Positions 10,491-33,744 of a stretch of DNA of 64,000 nt are shown piece by piece. This DNA comes from Dromiciops gliroides (taxonomy: Eukaryota; Chordata; Mammalia; Microbiotheria; Microbiotheriidae), in contig NC_057866.1 of NCBI RefSeq assembly GCF_019393635.1, forward strand, positions 7,613,723 to 7,677,722. The letters are read 5' to 3'. Every line of letters starts with the position of its first letter. The stretch's first letter is position 1. Made by a program: the position numbers and the translations under genes. The notes under the pieces were generated by a model, which was not told where the DNA came from, did not search any database, and saw nothing but the letters and a program-made list of their open reading frames with translations.

Positions 10491-10750
10491 ATGAGCCTGA
10501 TGGTGGCTCTGCAGTGCATAAGAGGGCCTGGCCTGAAGTCATCTTCCTGAGTTCAAATCTGCCCTCAGATACTTCCTAGCTGTGTGATCCTGAGCAAGTC
10601 ACTTCATCCTCTTTGCCTCAGTTTCCTCATCTGTAAAATGAGCTGGAGAAGCAAATGGCAAATGACCCCAGTATCTCTGCCAAGAAAATCCTAAATGGGG
10701 TCACAAAGAGTCAGATGTGACTGAAATGAGGAACAGCAACAACAATCTAA
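10490..10750 (+). mobile_element. MAR1-like CORE-SINE with RTE-type tail
   Basis: The tRNA/core part (TTCAAATCTGCCCTCAGA, CTAGCTGTGTGATCCTGAGC) runs into a 3' part reading GGGGTCACAAAGAGTCAGA then TGACTGAAATGAGGAACAGC. That end matches the tail of RTE/BovB LINEs, as in Mar-1 SINEs. Confidence 0.75.
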
Positions 10751-11225
10751 GAATATTCCTGGACGTGGTTCCCTTCTCTTCTGAGAAGTTTGTTGGTACA
10801 GAAAACTCCTCCTGCCCTGAGTTAGCAGGATTTCCTCTGATCACCCCTCCCAGAGTGGGCTCTCCTTGCCTCCTGTGCACTGTAGTTATCCCTTCCACAC
10901 CTCAACTTTTCCCATCGAGATCTCCACCTATCATGGGGTGGCATAAGAAATTAAATGGGAATTGGGGGGGAGTTTTACAGAAACCAGAGATGACACGAAA
11001 GAAGTTTAGGAACTCAGAAATGCACAAAATGGATGTCTTGTATTATATCCTAGGAACCCAAATTTTACAATGAGTTGCTAGAAACACCCCATAAAATAAA
11101 AGAAAAAATTCAGATTTCTTCTTTGGCACAAAAAGGGGGGGAACCAAAACATTGTACATGGATCTTCCAGATGCACCACAATTCCAAAGAATTCATGTTA
11201 AATCTCCAAGGCAACATGATGTGGT
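10751..11225. other. no gene or known repeat recognised
   Basis: Unique-looking sequence. An open frame on the plus strand reaches about 11073 but shows no domain, codon pattern or splice support. Confidence 0.4.
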
Positions 11226-11365
11226 GGGATAAACACTACATTTGGATTTAGAGGATCTGGGTTCAGATCTCTGCTCAGTCACCCACTCCTTGTATAACCT
11301 TAACCTTCAATTTCCTCATCTGCTAAGCGAGGGCATTGGACTCTGCGATCCCTGCTAGCAATAAG
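11226..11365 (+). repeat. MIR SINE remnant
   Basis: A typical MIR layout: GATCTGGGTTCAGATCTCTG, then TATAACCTTAACC and TTTCCTCATCTGC, then GGACTCTGCGATCC. It is old and diverged. Confidence 0.65.
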
Positions 11366-11402
11366 CTGATGAAGCTGCAATCTTGGGAGCCTATACAAAT
11401 GT

Positions 11403-11581
11403 GAGGAGGGAAGGAAGGAAGGAAGGAAGGGGGAGGGAGGGAGAGACGAAAGAAGGGAGGAAAGAAGGGAGAAAGGGGAGGGAGGGAGAAATGAAAGAAG
11501 GAAGGAAGGAAGGGAGGAAGGATGGAAGGAAGGGAAGGAGGAGGGAGAGACGGAGGGAAGAGGAAGGGGGGAGGGGGAGGG
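11403..11581. repeat. GGAA/GGGA purine tract
   Basis: About 180 bp that is almost purely purine on the plus strand (GAGGGAAGGAAGG-type units, imperfect). It could form triplex or unusual structures; the reading frames across it are low-complexity artefacts. Confidence 0.85.
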
Positions 11582-11649
11582 CATAGTTAGCCGGCCTGAG
11601 GAGTTCCCATGGCCACTCCTTCGTCTACTCTCTGCCTTACATGTTGTCT

Positions 11650-11778
11650 CCCCAGTCAGAACATGGGGACTCTGGTTTTTTGCCTTTCTTTGTATCTCCA
11701 GGGCTTAGCACAGTGCCCATAGTAAAAGTTTAATAAACACACACTGACCGACTGACTGACTGACTGACTGACTGACCA
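11650..11778 (+). repeat. L2 3' end with (GACT)n
   Basis: TTTGTATCTCCAGGGCTTAG, then AGCACAGTGCCCATAGTAAA, then ACTGACTGACTGACTGAC at about 11747-11776. The tetranucleotide grew from the L2 3' end. Confidence 0.65.
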
Positions 11779-12665
11779 ACTGACCGCTCTGGGTCCAGCC
11801 CAGCTCTAGAGCCACAGACTCTTGCTGTGTGACTGTATCTCTCCCAGGATCCCGGGCTTGCCAGCACTGGGTCTGCCCTTTGAGTCTAATGCTGCCCTGA
11901 TCTCAACTCACCCCCGAAGCCAGGCTAAGTGGATCAAGCAGGCAGCCAGGTTGGGACCCAGCCTGCCTCCTGATCACCTTGGAAAGGAAAGATCCAGAGA
12001 AAAGAAGATTCCAGAAGGGGGCCGGCTCTTGCAATAGAAGAGCCTGGCACCTATAGCAATGGGTTAGTGACCAGGAAACTGGGGTGGGGGCTTGAGAAGA
12101 GGAAGAGGGAAGAAGAAAGGGGGTAGAGGGAGGAAACCAAGTCACCCCCTCCTTTCCCTCACTCCACCCTGGGGGCCCTGTTCTGCATTTCCAATCGCTT
12201 TACCCTTCTCCCTCCCTTCCCTCCTCTCCCCCTCCAAGCATCCTTCCCATTTCTCACCTTTGTTGGCAGTTAGCAAGAATAAATTACTTTTTAAAAATAA
12301 CTCCATTTCAAGGGCGATCAAGTCAGAGGTGTTGGGGGAAGGGAAGGTCCCAGACCACCTGGGGTGGCTACTCAAAGTTGGGTCCGGAAAGAGAAGAGGG
12401 AACTGGGAGGAGGGGCAGAATGGTGGGAGGGGCCAGAGAGCCCTGAGAAACCCCCCCAAACTCCAAGTGACAGACCCCAGTCCTTAGAACATGTGTGTAT
12501 GCCATATATGGGGGTGTGAGGATGTGTCTCAGTCAACTTTTGTGATGGGAAGGAGAGGGGGTCTAGGGGAGGGAAGGGAAGGGGTGCCTGGAATCTGGTA
12601 TGGACGAGGTCTCTGCCAGGGTGCTCTGTGATACTCACACGCTTCTCTCCCGGTGAGTGTATGGG
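11779..12665. other. unique GC-rich flank upstream of DOC2G
   Basis: No repeat or exon was recognised. The stretch is G/C-rich with purine- and pyrimidine-rich strands and lies 0.4-1.3 kb upstream of the putative DOC2G first exon, so regulatory content is possible but not shown. Confidence 0.3.
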
Positions 12666-12670
12666 TGAGT

Positions 12671-12676
<6 letters not shown>

Positions 12677-12719
<43 letters not shown>
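12677..12719. repeat. (GT)n microsatellite
   Basis: An uninterrupted GT run of about 21 units, with further GTGAGTGT-type sequence just before it. Confidence 0.95.
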
Positions 12720-12721
<2 letters not shown>

Positions 12722-12963
12722 GGTGCCTGTGTGCATGTCAGCCTCTAAGTATGATAGAGGTCATGACTGGGAGCAGCAGGTTGGGTGTGATCAGTGGGTG
12801 TGTGTTTTTTGGCATATGACGTGGGAGGAGGGGTGGCACAAGGCCAGTCGTTGGGGACCAGTGTCTCAATGGGGGCGTGAGTCCGTATTGGCCAGTGTGT
12901 TTATTGGGAGAGTGTGTGTACTGTTAGTATATTGGAAGGGTGGAGGAGCGGGGACTAGTGTCT

Positions 12964-12965
<2 letters not shown>

Positions 12966-13022
<57 letters not shown>
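12966..13022. repeat. (GT)n microsatellite
   Basis: About 28 GT units, ending directly at the CpG-rich putative first exon of DOC2G (TATGCGCGCCTG). Confidence 0.95.
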
Positions 13023-13026
<4 letters not shown>

Positions 13027-13229
13027 CGCGCCTGTCCTCGTCTGTCCTCGTGGCGCTGCAACGGAGGACGCGGGGCGGTCACAGACGGTCCAGGCTGGAG
13101 CCGGGGTAGGAGACAGACAAACACGCAGCAGAAGCAGCAGAAGAGGCGGTGGCAGCCACGGGCGGGCGTCCGACCTGGAACCTGAAGGCAGTTGGTCCAG
13201 TCCCGTGTGTCCGTCAGCCCGAGGGCCAG
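13023..13229 (+). promoter_or_regulatory. putative DOC2G promoter / non-coding first exon
   Basis: This short CpG-rich block stands out from its surroundings (GCGCGCC, GACGCGGGGCGG, CGGGCGGGCGTCCG). It ends with a strong donor context, GGGCCAG|GTGAGT, at 13229/13230. The DOC2G start codon lies about 960 bp downstream behind possible acceptors (CTCAG at 14164-14168, GTCAG at 14183-14187). I infer a 5' UTR exon spliced to the coding exon. No TATA box is evident. Confidence 0.45.
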
Positions 13230-14192
13230 GTGAGTCCTCCCACCCCCTTGCCCTCAGCAGTCTCGGGACACAGAGGAGAGCGCACCCTCAAGATCCCCCC
13301 AAGCAGACCCCTGAGGTCTCCTATCCTGCATCTACCTCAGACCCCTCTGGAGAAAGCCCGCCCAGAGCAGACACCCTGGACAAATATCCCCCTAAAACCC
13401 CCCAGCCTCTCCTAACACCAAAACTCCCCCATTCTGATACTCCAATGGGAAAGAGACCCCCCCAACTGCTGCCCAGAACAGACCCCCCCCCAGACATGGC
13501 CCCAAACTAGGACCTGTGTGCTGGTGGGTAGCCCTCCACAGGGACTTCCCAACCTCCCCTCCCACTGCAGCCCAAGAGACAGACCTCTCCCCAGAAAAGA
13601 GACTTCTGGTCCACAAGGTCACTCCGCAACCCCCCAATCAAATACAAACACATAAGCCCCTGACGGCAGGATGACCAAGCCTCCCTAACATAACCTTAGC
13701 TGGGCTCTGGTCCTGCCTTGCCCAAAATGCACCCGCCCCCAGGCCCCAGAGTCCAGTGCCCTGCCCCACCCCCTAGCTGTAGCTGAGCTCTCCCCAGGCT
13801 GCCAGCCAGCACCTGGGCCTGGGACGAAGTCTCAAGCATCCTGTCCTCCCACTGGGGCTCGTCTCTAGTCCAGCCAGCTGGGCTCTGGGTCTGCTCCTAG
13901 AGTGCTCCCTTCTGCCCACTCCTTCCCTTCCCACCAAACTGCCCCTTCCCCTTGTCCAGCCTTCTTGCCATTGACCTTCCCCGGGCCTGCCCACTCCCCT
14001 TGATCTTTCCTGCGTTCAGTCTCCTTCCTCATGCCGACCCTTCCTCTGTGTCTTGCCTACTTTCCCTGACCCTTCCCCTTTGTCCAACCTTCCTCCCCTC
14101 TATCTGGCCCCCTTGCCCTCCCGGTGTCCAGCCCCCACCTCACGCCGGGACCTCCCAGACTCTCTCAGGGTCCTTCTGGCCTGTCAGTGCCC

Positions 14193-21855
<7,663 letters not shown>

Positions 21856-21993
21856 GCCTGGAGAGGAGAGCCCGGGAGGGAGGGAGGGAGGGAGGGAGGT
21901 ATCCAGGCCATCTGGGAAGAGAGGGCAAAGGAGGCCCCGCATGGGCTTATTGGGGGCCAGGCAGGGATGGTCTATGGCTACAAACACTCCCCC

Positions 21994-21999
21994 AATAAA
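21994..21999 (+). promoter_or_regulatory. DOC2G poly(A) signal
   Basis: AATAAA lies 138 bp downstream of the DOC2G stop, followed by a GT-rich stretch (GGCTGTGCTGTGCCC). Confidence 0.75.
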
Positions 22000-22278
22000 C
22001 ACTGGTTCAGTGCAGGGGCTGTGCTGTGCCCATTTCTCTGACTGGAGGCCCAAGGGCCGACCTGGTCCGGCTCTTCCTCCCTCTGTTGCAGCACAGAGCA
22101 GGGCACCTTGGGGGTCCTCTAGGTCTGCCTCGAGGGGCCAAGGCCCAGGGCCCCCCACCTCCGAGTCCCAGGCCTGGCTTCTTCCTCTGGCCTCCCCCAG
22201 GAGAGGCGGGCCCACTGCAGGGCAGAAAGCAGACATGGGTAAATAGAAACTCAGCAGCTGCCCAAGCGCAGCCCTGAC

Positions 22279-22284
22279 TTTATT
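22279..22284 (-). promoter_or_regulatory. NDUFV1 poly(A) signal
   Basis: TTTATT on the plus strand is AATAAA on the minus strand, 46 bp beyond the NDUFV1 stop. With the DOC2G signal it defines a compact convergent terminator region. Confidence 0.8.
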
Positions 22285-22330
22285 CACACAGACCAGCACA
22301 GGAAGGGGAAGAGGGGTGGCAGGCTCCCGC

Positions 22331-26635
<4,305 letters not shown>

Positions 26636-26910
26636 TGTGCAGGCCTTGGAGGGGGCCACGGGCGGCGGGAGGAGGACCGAGGCTTCGCGGCGCCGCTGCC
26701 ACCCGGGGCACGGACCTTCCCGCTGTCACCTTCGCTCCGCGGACGGGCAGAAGCCGGGGCCACAGCGCAGGAGTTTAACGTCACCCGCCGCGCCACGCGC
26801 TGGCGTCACGTTGCCACGAGGCCCCGCCTCTGCGCCGGAACGTCTGTCGCGGCTGTCCGCCTGCGTCACGCCGTTCCGGCCCGAGGCATTCTGGGAAACG
26901 TAGTTTCACC
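26636..26910 (-). promoter_or_regulatory. NDUFV1 CpG-rich promoter
   Basis: A CpG-dense block upstream of the start codon, without a TATA box. It has several CGTCAC words (near 26778, 26804 and 26864), CRE/ATF half-site-like, and a ZNF143/THAP11-type motif at its far end. Transcription probably starts within about 26640-26720. Confidence 0.7.
26886..26904 (-). promoter_or_regulatory. ZNF143 / THAP11 (Ronin)-type motif
   Basis: GCATTCTGGGAAACGTAGT reads on the minus strand as ACTACGTTTCCCAGAATGC, a close match to the known ACTACAATTCCCAGAATGC element. It lies about 250 bp upstream of the NDUFV1 start codon. Confidence 0.7.
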
Positions 26911-27650
26911 TTCCTGGCTGGGCTGGCTCCCTGGCCAAGTGACTTAGGAGAGAAACGGGACCTCTCTGAGCCTCACTCTTAAATTAGGGATAATCGTACC
27001 TATAGGGCCCAAAGCCTCCCCCCGCCCCATGATGAGAATTCCCCCCAGTCACATGTGTAGAAAGTGTTTTGAAATCCTCAAAGCGCCTTAGAAATGTCAG
27101 TCTTTGTCAATTCCACCTCCACCCTGGGGTCAAGGTTCGCTGACCATGGGAGTGGAGATGTCAGAGGCATGCAGGGAGGGTGGACGCGGGATGCTCCTGT
27201 GGGGGCAGGGTAAGGGAGAAGTCTCTGATGACACCGAAGTTGTGCGTCCCCTGGGTGACAGGGGACAGCGGGGATACCCTCCACGGGGGGAGGGGGGGGC
27301 GGCTGGAGATGACGAGCTGTGTTTGGGACATGCAGGGCTGGGCAGAGCTTCTCCCTGGACCGACGTTCCAGAGAGCACCTATTTCCGGGAAAGAAGGTTC
27401 CCAAGGGCAAAGACTTGGTCATTCTTTTAACCTTACTATCTTCAGCAAGAAGCGTGGTGCCCTGTGCATGGTCATAAATCTCTGTCGATCACCTCCCTAT
27501 AGGATGATCTCTCTATCCTGTGGGTTCTCACAGCTTTACTGGGCTGCCTTGGCCTAGAAGGGGGAATTGTGCCTTCCTAGTCCTCTGGTTTCTACTGAAA
27601 ATTCTCCTTTTCTCCCTATATATTATCTGCCCATGGTTTCTGCACTTGCA
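26911..27650. other. no gene seen; unique flank of NDUFV1
   Basis: A weak MIR-like piece may lie at 26930-27110. The remainder looks unique. Open frames on both strands at 27078-27557 are mirror images in G/C-rich sequence and have no support as exons. Confidence 0.35.
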
Positions 27651-27744
27651 GCTCATCTCATGAATAGCATTTATTAAGGCATTTATTAAGCATCTACCCT
27701 GTGCCACCCACTGTGCTGTGCATTAAGGAGACAAGCAAGGTATT

Positions 27745-30179
27745 GATATGAGTATTGGGGATTTTAGATATCGGAATCAAAAGTGTTCTAAATTCACTCA
27801 GATTATTAATAGTATCAGTTCAGAGGTTACATAGGATTTCTATGCTATTACACCTACATTTTGAAATTAATGGTATGGGTTTATTTTCATAGAGATTTTC
27901 ATGCTTTTGAGATTGTGTTTTATACTTAGTTTTTAAAACAAGGAGAATATTTGTAAAAGCTTTTTATAGTCATGTGATCAAGTTTATATTTTATAATACT
28001 CTTATTAATATTAAGTTCATATTCATTTAGATTTCCCTAGTTTGAATTTCATTGTCTTTTATTGTTCCATGTGTATTTTTTTTCTATTTATTCATCTCTA
28101 ATTTTGAAACATTGCAAGATGGTTTTGATTTTATTATACAATGTTAATTCTAGGAGTATTGTGCTCCCATATTCTGAGTTGTTTGTTTTTGTTATTTTTT
28201 CTCAACTGATTATTTGATCAAACTCTTTAAAGCATTTCCCTGGCAAATTGTTTGCCATGGCAAGTGTAAATTGATTCTAGAAGTATTATTTTTGATAAGC
28301 ATATTCCAAAAAAAAAAAAAAAGAGGGGAACATTTGTAAAAGTTGTCTTTGAGATTGTGTTGTGCTTTAACTTTTATTTAAATATGTTCAGATTTTTCAA
28401 AAAAGTAATTGTATACTAAGTAAAAAAAAGGGGTATTATTTGAAATTGTTGCATAATTATATATTGTGTTCTGAGTCAAGATGTATTCACATTTTTTGCA
28501 ATCATTTATTATCCTCAATTTTTAAATCCATATGAGACTTGGATTATGGGAACTTATCATTTAAGACATTAATTGCCTTTATTCTGAGTTATCAGATGCC
28601 AGTTGGCCAAGATGCCATCCAATCACAAGAGGAATACATGCAAGAGCAGACACTGAATTGTCACATGAGGGGAGACATGCATGAAGTCAAGGTATGGCCG
28701 AGGGAACGGCTTTTGACTAATGTTGAGGTTGGATTCTCTTGGTTTAATATTTTATTTTATTTTTCCCCACAATATTGTACAGATGGCTGGAAGTATTCAT
28801 CCCACCCATCTCACTTCTACACCTGGCTTCCATGCTCCCTCCTATATGCCTGATGCCATGGACATCTCAGTCCCATGCATCTGATTAAGTCTGACTCAGT
28901 TTCTTCCAATATGTTCGGTGGCATGGACATATATTCCATCCACCTATTTTAAGCCTGGCATACTGTATGGGCAGTACATATTGCTCAAGTGTGGGAATGC
29001 TCATATCCCATCATTTCTCTGTTCTTTTATGGTAACCCCCATAATTATCTCAGGTGTCATGATAAATACAGTGTTGAATTTGGCCTTGACACCTGTTACC
29101 AATTATATTAGATTTTTTAATTTCTCATAATGGCATGAGGATAATTAGGCAGATGATGCAAAAAGTGATAAAACAAAGATAAAAATTATTTTTATTAATT
29201 AATATTGCAGCAATTGTCTTCTCAATTACCCTCCATAAGGGGGGACTATAGTAATATTATAATTTTAAAGAATGGTTCAATTTTTGTTTTATTATATGTT
29301 TCATGTGTAACAACTAAGATTCTGAATTCCCTTAGACATGTTTTTGAGAACTTTCATTGTTGGATTTGATTATTGACAAAGCTATTTTAAAGTTGTGTTA
29401 AGCTCAATTTTGTAGGAAATTTTCCTGGCTGATTACCAGCATCCACACATCAACCCCTGAAAAGACTTCCATTCCACGACTACACCTAGAGGACATCTAA
29501 GAAAAGACTTTCAGAGACTTTAAATGAACAGTTTTGATTTGTTGTTTTTGTTGTTTTTTTTCTCTTTCTGTTATAATATACACCATCTGTAACATGTACT
29601 CTCTGCAGAGGCCCTCCCTTTGCAAGACTAATGTCAAAGCGTCGGTTCATGAGGACAAAAAAAAAATCGCCCCTCTGGACAAAACTTTCCTCTCTTCCTT
29701 TTCTATATTGTTGTTCACATATTATTAGCTAGCAATAGTTATTATATTCTTTTTACTGTTCCGTCAAGGAAACATTTTGTTTCTTGAGGAACAACAGGGG
29801 GGACTGTAACGATTGGAATAACGCCACCTGCTGGATACTAACTGTAGAAGAGTTCTGCCCATGAAGCGAAGGTCTTTGAGGGCAAGACCAGGAGTCTTTT
29901 CTTCAGGAGTCAGGAAGTGACGCGGACTAGTGGGAGGAGGAAGGAAGAGACTGGCGCTCAGTCTCGCGCTCTCTTTCCTTTGGACTCTGGTGGAGAGCGG
30001 AGCTAGAAATGTGCTCTCCCTTTAATAGCTAGGAATTTAGGCCTTTTTCTCTCTCTTTACCAAATTCTTATTCTCCTTAATAAATGCTTAAAAGTCTAAC
30101 TCTTGCTAAAGCTTATAATTTATTGGCGACCACTCATTAGATATTTTAGACAGTTTAGCTAGAATTTTAGCCCTTAACA
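27745..30179 (+). mobile_element. partial endogenous retrovirus with 3' LTR
   Basis: An A/T-rich internal stretch leads to a purine-rich tract (AACAGGGGGGAC at about 29793-29804) directly before an LTR at 29805-30179 that starts TGTAACGATTGG and ends CCCTTAACA. The same LTR occurs at 33026-33396 and 62982-63345. No 5' LTR is visible and the left end is uncertain. No gag, pol or env frame is recognisable, so the element is a broken fossil. Class I is suggested by the 4-bp duplication of its relative at 62982. Confidence 0.65.
29805..30179 (+). repeat. ERV 3' LTR, 375 bp
   Basis: TG...CA ends. The block AATAAATGCTTAAAAGTCTA supplies the polyadenylation hexamer. It is closely similar to the two minus-strand copies in this window. 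Confidence 0.85.
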
Positions 30180-30401
30180 GAAGACAGTGATTTAAGGAAA
30201 ACAAAAACAGTCCCTTCCCGCAAGGAGCTTATATTCCTGGGGAGAGAAAAGTGAACAGGTAAATAAAATACAAGATGAGGAGTAATGGGAGCAAAGGAGA
30301 GGTCCAGACAACAAGCTCCAGGAATAGAAAAGAAAAAAACAACAACAACAAAAATGATGGTAAAGAACATCAACAAATCACTTTTTAAAAAAGTAACACT
30401 T

Positions 30402-30550
30402 GGGGCAGCTAGGTGGCACAGTAGATAAAGCACCAGCCCTGGAGTCAGGAGGATCTGAGTTCAAATCCAGCCTCAGACACTTAACACTTACTAGCTGTGT
30501 GACCCTGGGCAAGTCACTTAGCCCCAAATGCCTCACTTAAAAAAAAAAAA
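30402..30550 (+). mobile_element. marsupial CORE-SINE, 14-bp duplication
   Basis: A plus-strand copy flanked by AAAAAAGTAACACT at 30387-30400 and again after the A-tail (to 30558). Confidence 0.9.
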
Positions 30551-30559
30551 GTAACACTG

Positions 30560-31560
30560 AAGAAAACAAAGAGAAATTGAGACAGGAACACAACAATTTT
30601 GTTACTGCCTTAAGTAATTTGAACGTTAAAAAACAATTCATAGGTAACTGAGGTTCCCAATTACATCTACAATTCTTTTTATTCTGTATATATTGAAATA
30701 CATGTGGGTTTCTTTGCTGATAAATTCACTAAAAAAGAAAGAAAAACTTCAAAAATTCAAGTTAGTCTCAGTTCTTTAATTCCTGATAAGTTTCTGAATT
30801 CTGGAGTAAGGAGTGGCTCCCCAAAGCATTACCCAGGAATTCAGAAGAATATGTGTATGCATGTCCTTGCAGTTGAGAAAGACGTATAGGGTCCCTGTGT
30901 CTTTGAGTTCAGCCTGATGTTCTCCCTAGTTGAGAATTCCTTCATAGCCATCCCAGCCTCCAGCTTGTGTCTGTCTTCAAAGGCTCAGTTAGCTTTAGAT
31001 CAGTTGAGATTCAAGGGCACACATCACACAATGGCCGGATTGAAGCAGTTTTTATGGGCTTTCTTCCCGGTAGCACCCAGCTGATCCTTTTAGGTTTATT
31101 ATCTCTCACTTTATTGGAGCCAAACAGATTAGCTCTCTGGCCTCTTTGGGAAGTTCTGGCCAATCAATCAGGGGAAAGGGGGTGGGATCAGTCAAATGTT
31201 CAGACCGGATTCTCCCATAGGGCAAATTGCATATCGAATGTTAAAAGTTCCACAGTAATCTAGTAGGCACAGTAAGAGTGAGAATGTCACAAACCTCTGC
31301 TTTTCTCAGTCTACTATATTCCATCCTTCTGTGATCTCAACATGAGTCCTTCCTGGATGATGATAACTTAGTGATGCCTGCCTGCTGTCTGCCACTCATC
31401 TCATACACAAACACTGTTACACACAATACCTGGTCACATGGAGATATCACACAAAAACATTCACACACAGATCAGGTAGGTGCAGACCAGCTGCCAATTG
31501 GCACTGATAGTTTCCACTCTGGAAGTTCTCAGTACCAGCAGAATCACAGATCCTTTCAAA
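30560..31560. other. no gene or clear repeat recognised
   Basis: Unique-looking A/T-rich sequence. The longest frames (to about 98 codons near 30967-31263) have no recognisable domain and no splice context. Confidence 0.35.
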
Positions 31561-31569
31561 GACTGACAA

Positions 31570-31755
31570 AGCTTGGGAGGCAACACAGTGTTGAAGGTAG
31601 AATCATGGGATCCGAATTCAAATCCCTGCTTTGCCACCTATGACCTGTGTGACCTTGGACAAGTCATCTGCTTCCTTGGGCTTCAATTTCCTCATCCGTG
31701 AGGAACTAAGTGACTTCTCAAGTCCCTTCCAGCTCTGAGCCTATGAATCTTTCAG
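31570..31755 (+). repeat. MIR SINE
   Basis: ATGGGATCCGAATTCAAATC, CTGTGTGACCTTGGACAAGT, TTTCCTCATCCGTGAGG and CAAGTCCCTTCCAGCTCTGA follow the MIR consensus order. Confidence 0.8.
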
Positions 31756-32099
31756 CCTGATATATTCCCATTATAATAGCTCTCCCTATTACACATTTGT
31801 GCTTCCAGCATGTAGAAAATCATCAGCTCTGTGTAGCCAGGGAGCCATGCCCAGAGCATAGGACAAGGGAGCCCCCACAAGGCAGTGGAAGGGCCCAGGA
31901 GGCCTGAGCAGGTTGTGAATCTTTATCCTCATGATAGTTTGAGTTATTTTTCTTCTATTCTCTTCCCTTTGCTTTCTAGATCCATTTGCCCAAACCAAAA
32001 GGGGGACTAAGCCATTGATGATCTTGAGAAGAGAATGCTGACAAATCACCAGTCACTCTGGCCTAGGCCAATCCAATCCAATGTAATCAACCCTTTTTG

Positions 32100-32380
32100 A
32101 GTGCCTTCTATGTGTCCGGCGGGCAGCGAGGTGGTGACGGGTATAGGGCACCAGTCCTGGACTCCATAGTGCCTGACACATTGTTGTTGTTGAGTTCAAC
32201 TCATACATCCTAGCTATGTGACCCTGGGCAAGTCACTTCACCCTCTTTGCCTCAATTTTCTCATCTGTAAAATGAGCTGGAGGGAAGCAAATGGAAAATC
32301 ACTCCAGTATCTTTGCCAACTAAACCTCAAATGAGGTCAAAGAGTTGGACAGAACTAAACAACTCAACAACAATAATTAA
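32100..32380 (+). mobile_element. MAR1-like CORE-SINE
   Basis: CGGGCAGCGAGGTGGTGACG, then CTATGTGACCCTGGGCAAGT, CATCTGTAAAATGAGCTGGA, and an RTE-type tail (CTCAAATGAGGTCAAAGAGT, GGACAGAACTAAACAAC). A short GTT repeat interrupts it near 32183. Confidence 0.75.
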
Positions 32381-32400
32381 TCTTAATATAATCCCCTCGA

Positions 32401-32416
32401 ACCGGGGGGGGGGGGG
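32401..32416. repeat. poly-G run
   Basis: A run of about 12 G directly after CGAACC, next to the tail of the SINE. Confidence 0.8.
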
Positions 32417-32654
32417 TCCTCTGGGAGTTCCAAAACCCATTATTTTCTCACAATTGCATCCAGCAGTGAGAGAAATGGCCACCCCCTTTTGTAACCACCT
32501 GATGGACCAGCCCCCAGACACAGAGGGAGAGAGGCCCTCATGTTGCCCCTGGACAAGACTCAGGACTTGGAGCCAAGTTATTTGTGTTGGGGAGTCAGAA
32601 AGGAGAGAGGAAGGGCTTTGGGCCCATGGCTGCATTGGATGGGCTTTGTGCTAT

Positions 32655-32905
32655 TTGTCAGGACAGCCAAGTGGTGCAGTGGATAGAGCACTGGGCCTGG
32701 ACTTAGGAAGACACAAGGTCAAATCCAACCTCAGACATTTACTAGTTGTGTGACCCTGGACAAGTCACTTCACCCTATTTGCCTCAATTTCCTCACCTGT
32801 AAAATAAGCTGGAGAAGGAAGTGGCAAAACACTCCAGCATCTTTCCAAGAAAACCCCAAATGGGATCACAAAGAATCAGGCACAACTGAACAACAATGAA
32901 AAAAA
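32655..32905 (+). mobile_element. MAR1-like CORE-SINE
   Basis: GGACAGCCAAGTGGTGCAGT through to AAAACCCCAAATGGGATCAC and AAAGAATCAGGCACAACTGA, the RTE-type tail. Confidence 0.8.
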
Positions 32906-33025
32906 TGCTATTTGTCACTTGTGTTCCAATACTTTTGAATGTAAGTCACCTAGTTTGTTCTGCCTATGCTAGGAGGTTGTGGAATAAATCCTGACTGGTC
33001 TAGAAGGGAGAGGGGGCTTCTAAGT

Positions 33026-33660
33026 TGTTAAGGCTAAAATTCTAGCTAAACTGTCTAAAATATCTAATGAGTGGTCGCCAATAAATTATAAGCTTTAGCA
33101 AGAGTTAGACTTTTAAGCATTTATTAAGGAGAATAAGAATTTGGTAAAGAGAGAAGAAAAGGCCTAGATTCCTATCTATTAAAGGGAGAGCGCATTTCTA
33201 GCTCCCTTCTCCACCAGCGTCCTCAGGAAAAAGCCAGAGTCAGAACGCCAGGCTCTCGACTTCTTCCTCCCATAAGCAAACGTCACTTCCTGATGCCAAA
33301 GAAAAGACTCCTGGTCTTGCCCTCAAAGACCTTCACTTCATGGCAGAGCTTTTCTACAGTAAGTCTCCAGCAGGTGGCGTCATTCCAATTGTTACAGTCC
33401 CCGCTTTGTCAAAAATACTAGAATATAATAACCTATGCTAACTATGTTAATAACAATATAGAAAAGGGAGAGAGGAAAGTTTTGTCCAGAGGGGCGATTT
33501 TTTTGTCCTTATGAACTGGCACATTGACATTGGTCTTACAAAGGGTGGGCCTCTACAGAGAGTACATGTTACAGATGGTGGATATAATAACAGAAGGAAA
33601 AACAAAATCAACAAAACAAAACTATTCATATAAAGTCTCTGAGTTCTCTTGTCTTCTTGG
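33026..33660 (-). mobile_element. ERV LTR plus short internal piece
   Basis: An LTR at 33026-33396 (TGTTAAGGC...GTTACA) is the reverse of the LTR at 29805-30179. It is followed by GTCCCC, the reverse of the purine-rich tract, and about 260 bp that mirror the internal 3' end of the element at 27745. It is a fossil with only its 3' end left. Confidence 0.78.
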
Positions 33661-33744
33661 AGTGGTAAGATGTCATCAGGAGGAAACTGGATTCTGGTCC
33701 GGAAAACGGCTCTGGAATCTGGTCTCTGATCTAGAAAACTGGAT

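Larger units (their letters stand above)
27655..30260 (+). repeat. old repeat split by an ERV insertion
   Basis: GCATTTATTAAGCATCTACC and CTGTGCCACCCACTGTGCTG at 27680-27720 resume near 30185 with AACAGTCCCTTCCCGCAAGG and AGCTTATATTCCTGGGGAG. These are the two halves of one MIR/L2-age repeat. Confidence 0.5.

Noticed and set aside
12669-13109. Frames rich in Cys-Val repeats
   Set aside because: They are translations of GT microsatellites.
28539-28853. 104-codon frame inside the ERV region as a retroviral gene
   Set aside because: No recognisable gag, pol or env motif; it looks like a chance frame in a broken element.
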